Origin: CAYXWH01 sp964468755
Lineage (GTDB): Bacteria; Chloroflexota; Dehalococcoidia; Dehalococcoidales; RBG-16-60-22
Direction: 5' to 3'
Assembly: GCA_964468755.1 (NCBI GenBank)
Contig: CAYXWH010000061.1
Coordinates: 1 to 9,053, forward strand
DNA length: 9,053 bases
The position numbers and the translations under genes are program-made. The notes under the pieces are model-generated. The model was not told the DNA's origin. It was given only the letters and a program-made list of their open reading frames with translations, and made no database searches. Below, one piece after another: positions 6,536-9,053 of this stretch (its first letter is position 1; each line of letters opens with the position of its first letter).

Positions 6536-7311
6536 ACTACATTGCTCCGGTCTTTCACCGGAAAGGGCACCCGGCGCTCATTCCTTATGTGACCGTCGGC
6601 TATCCCAGCCTGGAAGCCACCCGTAAAATTGTGCCGCTGCTGGCTCGTTGCGGCAGCGATATGGTAGAACTTGGTATCCCTTTCTCCGACCCCCTCGCTG
6701 ACGGCGCCATGATACAGAAGGCAAGCTACTATGCCTTGAAGAACGGTGTTACCCCTCACCTGTGCCTGGAAACAGCGGAGCAATTGAGCCGGGAAGTCGA
6801 TATACCGCTGCTATTTATGACCTATTTCAATCCGGTCTATAGCTATGGCACGGCAACGTTTTGCCGCGACTGTGCTCGCTGCGGAGTCAGCGGTCTGATT
6901 ATCCCTGACTTACCCCCGGAGGAAGCCGTGGAGCTGGAAGCCACCACCGGCGAGTACAATATTGACCTTGTGTATCTCCTGTCGCCCGCCAGTACTGAAA
7001 AGCGTATCCGGCTGGTTGCGGAAAGGTCTAAGGGATTTATTTACCTTGTTTCCGTCAGCGGGGTTACCGGAACCAGGGATACGTTACCTCAAGACCTGGG
7101 AGATTTTATCGCCAGGGTAAAGAAGGTGACCGGTAAGCCAATCTGCGTGGGATTTGGCATATCCACCGCCGAGCAGGCAAGACAGGTCGTCAATATGGCT
7201 GACGGGGTGATTGTCGGCAGCCGTATAATACAGCTCATGGAAGCCGATAACTCACTGGAAGCCGTCAGGGATTTCGTCACCGGGGTAAGAAACTCGCTCG
7301 ACCAGCCATGA
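6532..7311 (+). CDS. trpA: Tryptophan synthase alpha subunit, TrpA
   Basis: TrpA cleaves indole-3-glycerol phosphate to indole and glyceraldehyde 3-phosphate and docks on TrpB. The ATG at 6532 overlaps the trpB stop (ATGA). The open frame extends much further upstream, but that part is only the antiphase of trpB, and the MNYIAPVF opening is a normal TrpA start. The 259 residues are close to the usual size. Catalytic residues are Glu46 in VELGIPFSDP (45-54) and Asp57 in LADG. The residue after LADG is Ala where many enzymes have Pro. NPVYSYG (100-106), IIPDLPPEE (123-131), the phosphate-binding SVSGVTGTR (174-182) and VGFGIS (206-211) are all recognisable. It is the last gene of the operon. 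No strong intrinsic terminator is seen between its stop and the convergent small gene at 7361. Confidence 0.97.
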   Translation: MNYIAPVFHRKGHPALIPYVTVGYPSLEATRKIVPLLARCGSDMVELGIPFSDPLADGAMIQKASYYALKNGVTPHLCLETAEQLSREVDIPLLFMTYFNPVYSYGTATFCRDCARCGVSGLIIPDLPPEEAVELEATTGEYNIDLVYLLSPASTEKRIRLVAERSKGFIYLVSVSGVTGTRDTLPQDLGDFIARVKKVTGKPICVGFGISTAEQARQVVNMADGVIVGSRIIQLMEADNSLEAVRDFVTGVRNSLDQP

Positions 7312-7360
7312 GAAAAATCAGGCGTATAGTCCGGTTGCTACAATAGAAAACTCGTGTCCT

Positions 7361-7522
7361 TCAGCCAGCCGGCTTCTGGTTCAGCTTCCTTAATTCGATG
7401 AGTATTTCTCTCATAAGCATAAGCTGCATTCGTCGCCACTGGATGGTACTCGACAGCTTGCCCCACCGGGCAGGGTCGTCGGAAAGATATTGCTCGGTTA
7501 ACTCGATAATGTCCTGTGTCAT
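7361..7522 (-). CDS. Small protein of unknown function (53 aa) downstream of the DUF2284 gene
   Basis: An ATG on the minus strand at 7522 opens a 54-codon frame that ends in TGA at 7361-7363. It is preceded by GCGAGGT with GAGG 5 bases before the ATG, and begins 12 bases after the stop of the DUF2284 gene, so the two are likely cotranscribed. Codon use resembles the neighbours, with no rare-codon bias. The product begins MTQDIIELTEQYL and continues through DDPARWGKL to a long helical stretch (about 27-48) rich in Met, Leu, Arg and Lys. It has tryptophans at 20 and 29, no cysteines, no signal peptide and no hydrophobic membrane span. I do not recognise a family. An amphipathic helical partner or regulatory peptide is possible, but that is inference. 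Confidence 0.6.
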   Translation of the reverse strand: MTQDIIELTEQYLSDDPARWGKLSSTIQWRRMQLMLMREILIELRKLNQKPAG

Positions 7523-7534
7523 TTTTACCTCGCT

Positions 7535-8197
7535 TCAGTAAATAAAAACAATGCCTACAGTTATGGCGCAGGGTACTTCACTGAGGTTGTCCAGCAGCGG
7601 GTACGCTTCCCAGCCCACCCGGTTGACCAGGTCGATGACATCAATGCCGACGGCTTCCATTGCCGGGCGGGAACGGTGCGGAAACCGGCACCGTCCGCTA
7701 TCCAGAAACTGGCATACCTGCCCGTTACACAGGTAGTCCTTGCAGGAACCACCCCCGAACCCCATAGCCAGATGGTAGCCGTCCTGGTATGCCTGAGTCT
7801 CCAACCGGGAGATCACCTCGGCGCTCTTCCGGTGAAAGGAGAGTGTTTTCCTTCTTTCTTCCCTGGTCTTGGCATTCCTAGGGTCATACTGCTCTACCGC
7901 TTCTACGTCGCACTTGAGCAGTATTGCCCGGGAGAAGCGTTCTACAGCACGGCGCATAAGGTCAAGGTCCGGTGCGTATGGCGGGCAGTTCGGGGTTTCT
8001 CCGGCACGGAGACAGCGCGGTACCAGGCACTTCAGCCTTACCCGCTCATCTATGGTGACATGGCTGGCCGGTATAACGACGGCATCCGAAGCTCCCATTT
8101 CCCGGGCGAGCTGGCAGTATCGCTCCAGGTCAGCCGTTAACGTTTCCTGGCTTACCTGCTTGCCCAGAGCCCTGACCTTTGCTTGGTTAATGGACAT
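7535..8197 (-). CDS. DUF2284 family putative metal-binding protein
   Basis: This is a 220-residue soluble protein. Its two cysteine clusters match what I know of DUF2284: Cys57, Cys62 and Cys71 in the N-terminal half (ending CPPYAP, 71-76), and Cys152, Cys157, Cys162 and Cys170 in the C-terminal half (SCKDYLC through GRCRFPHRSRPAMEAVGIDV). A further Cys210 lies near the end. The spacing suggests binding of a metal or iron-sulfur centre. Members are common in anaerobic bacteria and archaea, and their biochemical role is not established. The ATG at 8197 is supported by GGGAGG on the minus strand (complement of 8205-8210), 7 bases away. The gene is convergent with trp and divergent from the zinc-ribbon gene. 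The 53-codon gene follows after 12 bases. Confidence 0.85.
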   Translation of the reverse strand: MSINQAKVRALGKQVSQETLTADLERYCQLAREMGASDAVVIPASHVTIDERVRLKCLVPRCLRAGETPNCPPYAPDLDLMRRAVERFSRAILLKCDVEAVEQYDPRNAKTREERRKTLSFHRKSAEVISRLETQAYQDGYHLAMGFGGGSCKDYLCNGQVCQFLDSGRCRFPHRSRPAMEAVGIDVIDLVNRVGWEAYPLLDNLSEVPCAITVGIVFIY

Positions 8198-8232
8198 TAC
8201 TATGCCTCCCCATCAAACTTATCTACAGGTAC

Positions 8233-8261
8233 ATTTTACCGTCATCGCTATCCAACAGCAA
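8233..8261 (-). promoter_or_regulatory. Candidate promoter for the DUF2284 gene
   Basis: On the minus strand, TTGCTG (complement of 8256-8261) and TAAAAT (complement of 8233-8238) are separated by 17 bases, 35 bases before the ATG. The -10 is good (5 of 6) and the -35 is weak (3 of 6). The -35 hexamer is formed by the left copy of the 19-bp tandem repeat. Confidence 0.35.
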
Positions 8262-8293
8262 GGTAAGCGGCTTCCAGCAAGGTAAGCGGCTTC
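8256..8293. repeat. Perfect 19-bp tandem duplication
   Basis: CAGCAAGGTAAGCGGCTTC occurs at 8256-8274 and again immediately at 8275-8293, with no mismatch. It lies in the divergent intergenic region (8198-8408) and is followed by a short hairpin, CGGCT/AGCCG (8287-8291 with 8295-8299). It could be a replication-slippage duplication or a pair of protein-binding sites. The sequence alone does not distinguish these. Confidence 0.9.
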
Positions 8294-8341
8294 TAGCCGG
8301 AAACAGTAACCAAAAGATAGTGGGAAAAGAGGTAAAATCTG

Positions 8342-8370
8342 TTGCCGAAACACCTGAATGGTGGTACTAT
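8342..8370 (+). promoter_or_regulatory. Candidate promoter for the zinc-ribbon/winged-helix gene
   Basis: TTGCCG (8342-8347) and TACTAT (8365-8370) are spaced by 17 bases, which would start transcription near 8377, about 32 bases before the ATG. Both hexamers are partial matches (3 of 6 and 4 of 6), so this is tentative. Confidence 0.3.
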
Positions 8371-8408
8371 TTATATTTCTTACCAATCAATTCAGGGAGG
8401 TAACAGTC

Positions 8409-8789
8409 ATGAAGTGCCAGCGTTGCGGGCAGGAAATCACGGCTGATGGTATATATACCTACCGGGAACAAACCCTGTGCGAAGAATGTTACATCAAGGC
8501 AATATCACCGGAGAAGGAATGTGACCCCTGGGCAAGCTATTTGTCAAGCCGGGAGAGGCGTGTGTCGGAGAGAAGGGGAGAAGACAGCCTGACAGAAACC
8601 GAGAAGGCGATTTATGAGTTCATCAAGCGAAACAGCAAGGTGACCCGGGAAGAGATACAGGACAAATTCCACCTTGCCGCCGGTGACCTTGACCCCCAGC
8701 TCAACGTGCTCATGCACGCGGAGCTAATCAAGGAGCATGGTGAGGGTGATACCATGTACCTGATTCCGATTCCGGTAGCCAGGGGATGA
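8409..8789 (+). CDS. Zinc-ribbon protein with probable winged-helix C-terminus (126 aa)
   Basis: The ATG at 8409 is chosen because GGGAGGT (8395-8401) sits 7 bases upstream and because it places the first zinc knuckle at the N-terminus. The open frame extends to 8358, but without a ribosome site. Residues 3-6 (CQRC) and 24-27 (CEEC) form a CxxC-x17-CxxC pair expected to bind one zinc, like a small LIM or zinc-ribbon module. A polar linker rich in Arg, Ser and Glu follows (about 44-60). Residues 61-118 look like a winged helix: helix LTETEKAIYEFIKRN, helix-turn-helix VTREEIQDKFHLAAGDLDPQL, helix HAELIKEH, and a strand pair ending in DTMYLIPI. The arrangement suggests a sequence-specific or redox/zinc-responsive DNA-binding protein. 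Its target is unknown. It diverges from the DUF2284 gene, so control of that gene is a plausible guess. I do not recognise a named family. Confidence 0.75.
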   Translation: MKCQRCGQEITADGIYTYREQTLCEECYIKAISPEKECDPWASYLSSRERRVSERRGEDSLTETEKAIYEFIKRNSKVTREEIQDKFHLAAGDLDPQLNVLMHAELIKEHGEGDTMYLIPIPVARG

Positions 8790-8837
8790 TGGCGGGAGTG
8801 TAGTTTACATAATTATATTTGTTTCTTAATTAAATAC

Positions 8838-8865
8838 TTGACGCAAAAACTCAAATTGGTAGAAT
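8838..8865 (+). promoter_or_regulatory. Promoter for the right-edge gene, predicted leaderless
   Basis: TTGACG (8838-8843, 5 of 6) and TAGAAT (8860-8865, 5 of 6) are separated by 16 bases. The -10 ends 6 bases before the A of ATG 8872, the usual distance to a transcription start, so the mRNA may begin at the start codon itself. Confidence 0.55.
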
Positions 8866-8871
8866 AGAGGC

Positions 8872-9053
8872 ATGGAATACCCTCCTGATCAAAGTTCTTG
8901 TGGTAGAGCATGGCGAGAAACTATTAAGGCGCAGACAACAGCTCGTTTTATGTGGTTTGGCGAGGGTGTGTTAGCTGTTGCTGGTGGTGCGTTGCTTCAG
9001 TCTCTTGCTTCTGTAGGTGCTCATACATGGGAGATAATATGGCGTTCAGTGTT
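8872..9053 (+). CDS. N-terminal part of an unknown protein, cut by the window edge
   Basis: An open frame starts at ATG 8872 and runs to the window end (60 codons visible) without a stop. It begins MEYPPDQSSCGRAWRETIKA. Residues about 26-50 (FMWFGEGVLAVAGGALLQSL and on) are hydrophobic and glycine/alanine-rich, and could be a membrane segment, though Glu and Gln inside make that uncertain. Codon use favours T-ending codons (GCT, GGT, CTT), unlike the GC-rich trp genes. There is no usable ribosome site: AGAGG (8866-8870) lies only one base before the ATG. That agrees with the leaderless arrangement implied by the promoter. The family is not recognised. Confidence 0.55.
   Translation, partial: MEYPPDQSSCGRAWRETIKAQTTARFMWFGEGVLAVAGGALLQSLASVGAHTWEIIWRSV

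Noticed and set aside
7312..7380. Bidirectional terminator between trpA and the convergent small gene
   Set aside because: Only short imperfect GC repeats (around 7364-7380) are seen, without a T-tract in either direction.
7676..8285. Plus-strand open frames (154 and 138 codons) opposite the DUF2284 gene
   Set aside because: They are antisense to a gene with clear cysteine motifs and a proper ribosome site, and their translations show no recognisable pattern.

Overview
The window is dominated by a complete-order tryptophan biosynthesis operon, trpE-G-D-C-F-B-A (1034-7311, + strand). It is preceded by a sigma70-type promoter and a tryptophan-specific T-box riboswitch with an intrinsic terminator. 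The operon has about 55-58% GC, several GTG or TTG starts, and overlapping or tightly spaced genes. The T-box, the style of the TrpE N-terminus, and a neighbouring DUF2284 cysteine-rich protein are compatible with an anaerobic member of the Chloroflexota (Dehalococcoidia-like). That assignment is an inference from family impressions, not from a search. A run of exactly 100 Ns inside trpC shows that this is a draft or metagenomic scaffold.

Layout. 1-190: a left edge with a terminator-like hairpin and no assignable gene. 194-490: a 98-codon gene of unknown function in AT-richer DNA. 491-1033: the trp promoter (TTGACA/TATACT) and the T-box leader, with a UGG specifier and a UGGC acceptor bulge matching tRNA-Trp, ending in a strong terminator just before trpE. 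1034-7311: the seven trp genes. 7361-8197: a minus-strand pair convergent with trp, made of a DUF2284 protein and a 53-codon gene directly downstream. 8198-8408: a divergent intergenic region carrying a perfect 19-bp tandem duplication. 8409-8789: a protein with an N-terminal four-cysteine zinc-binding motif and a probable winged-helix C-terminus. 8872-9053: the 5' part of another gene, whose promoter spacing predicts a leaderless mRNA.

How it works together. TrpE and TrpG make anthranilate from chorismate and glutamine. TrpD adds the phosphoribosyl group, TrpF isomerises, TrpC closes the indole ring, and TrpA/TrpB convert indole-glycerol phosphate and serine to tryptophan. Uncharged tRNA-Trp read by the T-box should switch the operon on. 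TrpE keeps the LLES and NPSPYMF motifs of the feedback site, so tryptophan probably also inhibits the first enzyme directly.

I found no convincing undescribed multi-gene system. The points most worth a second look are the small gene after DUF2284, the predicted leaderless gene, the tandem repeat overlapping a candidate promoter, and the wrongly sized gap in trpC.
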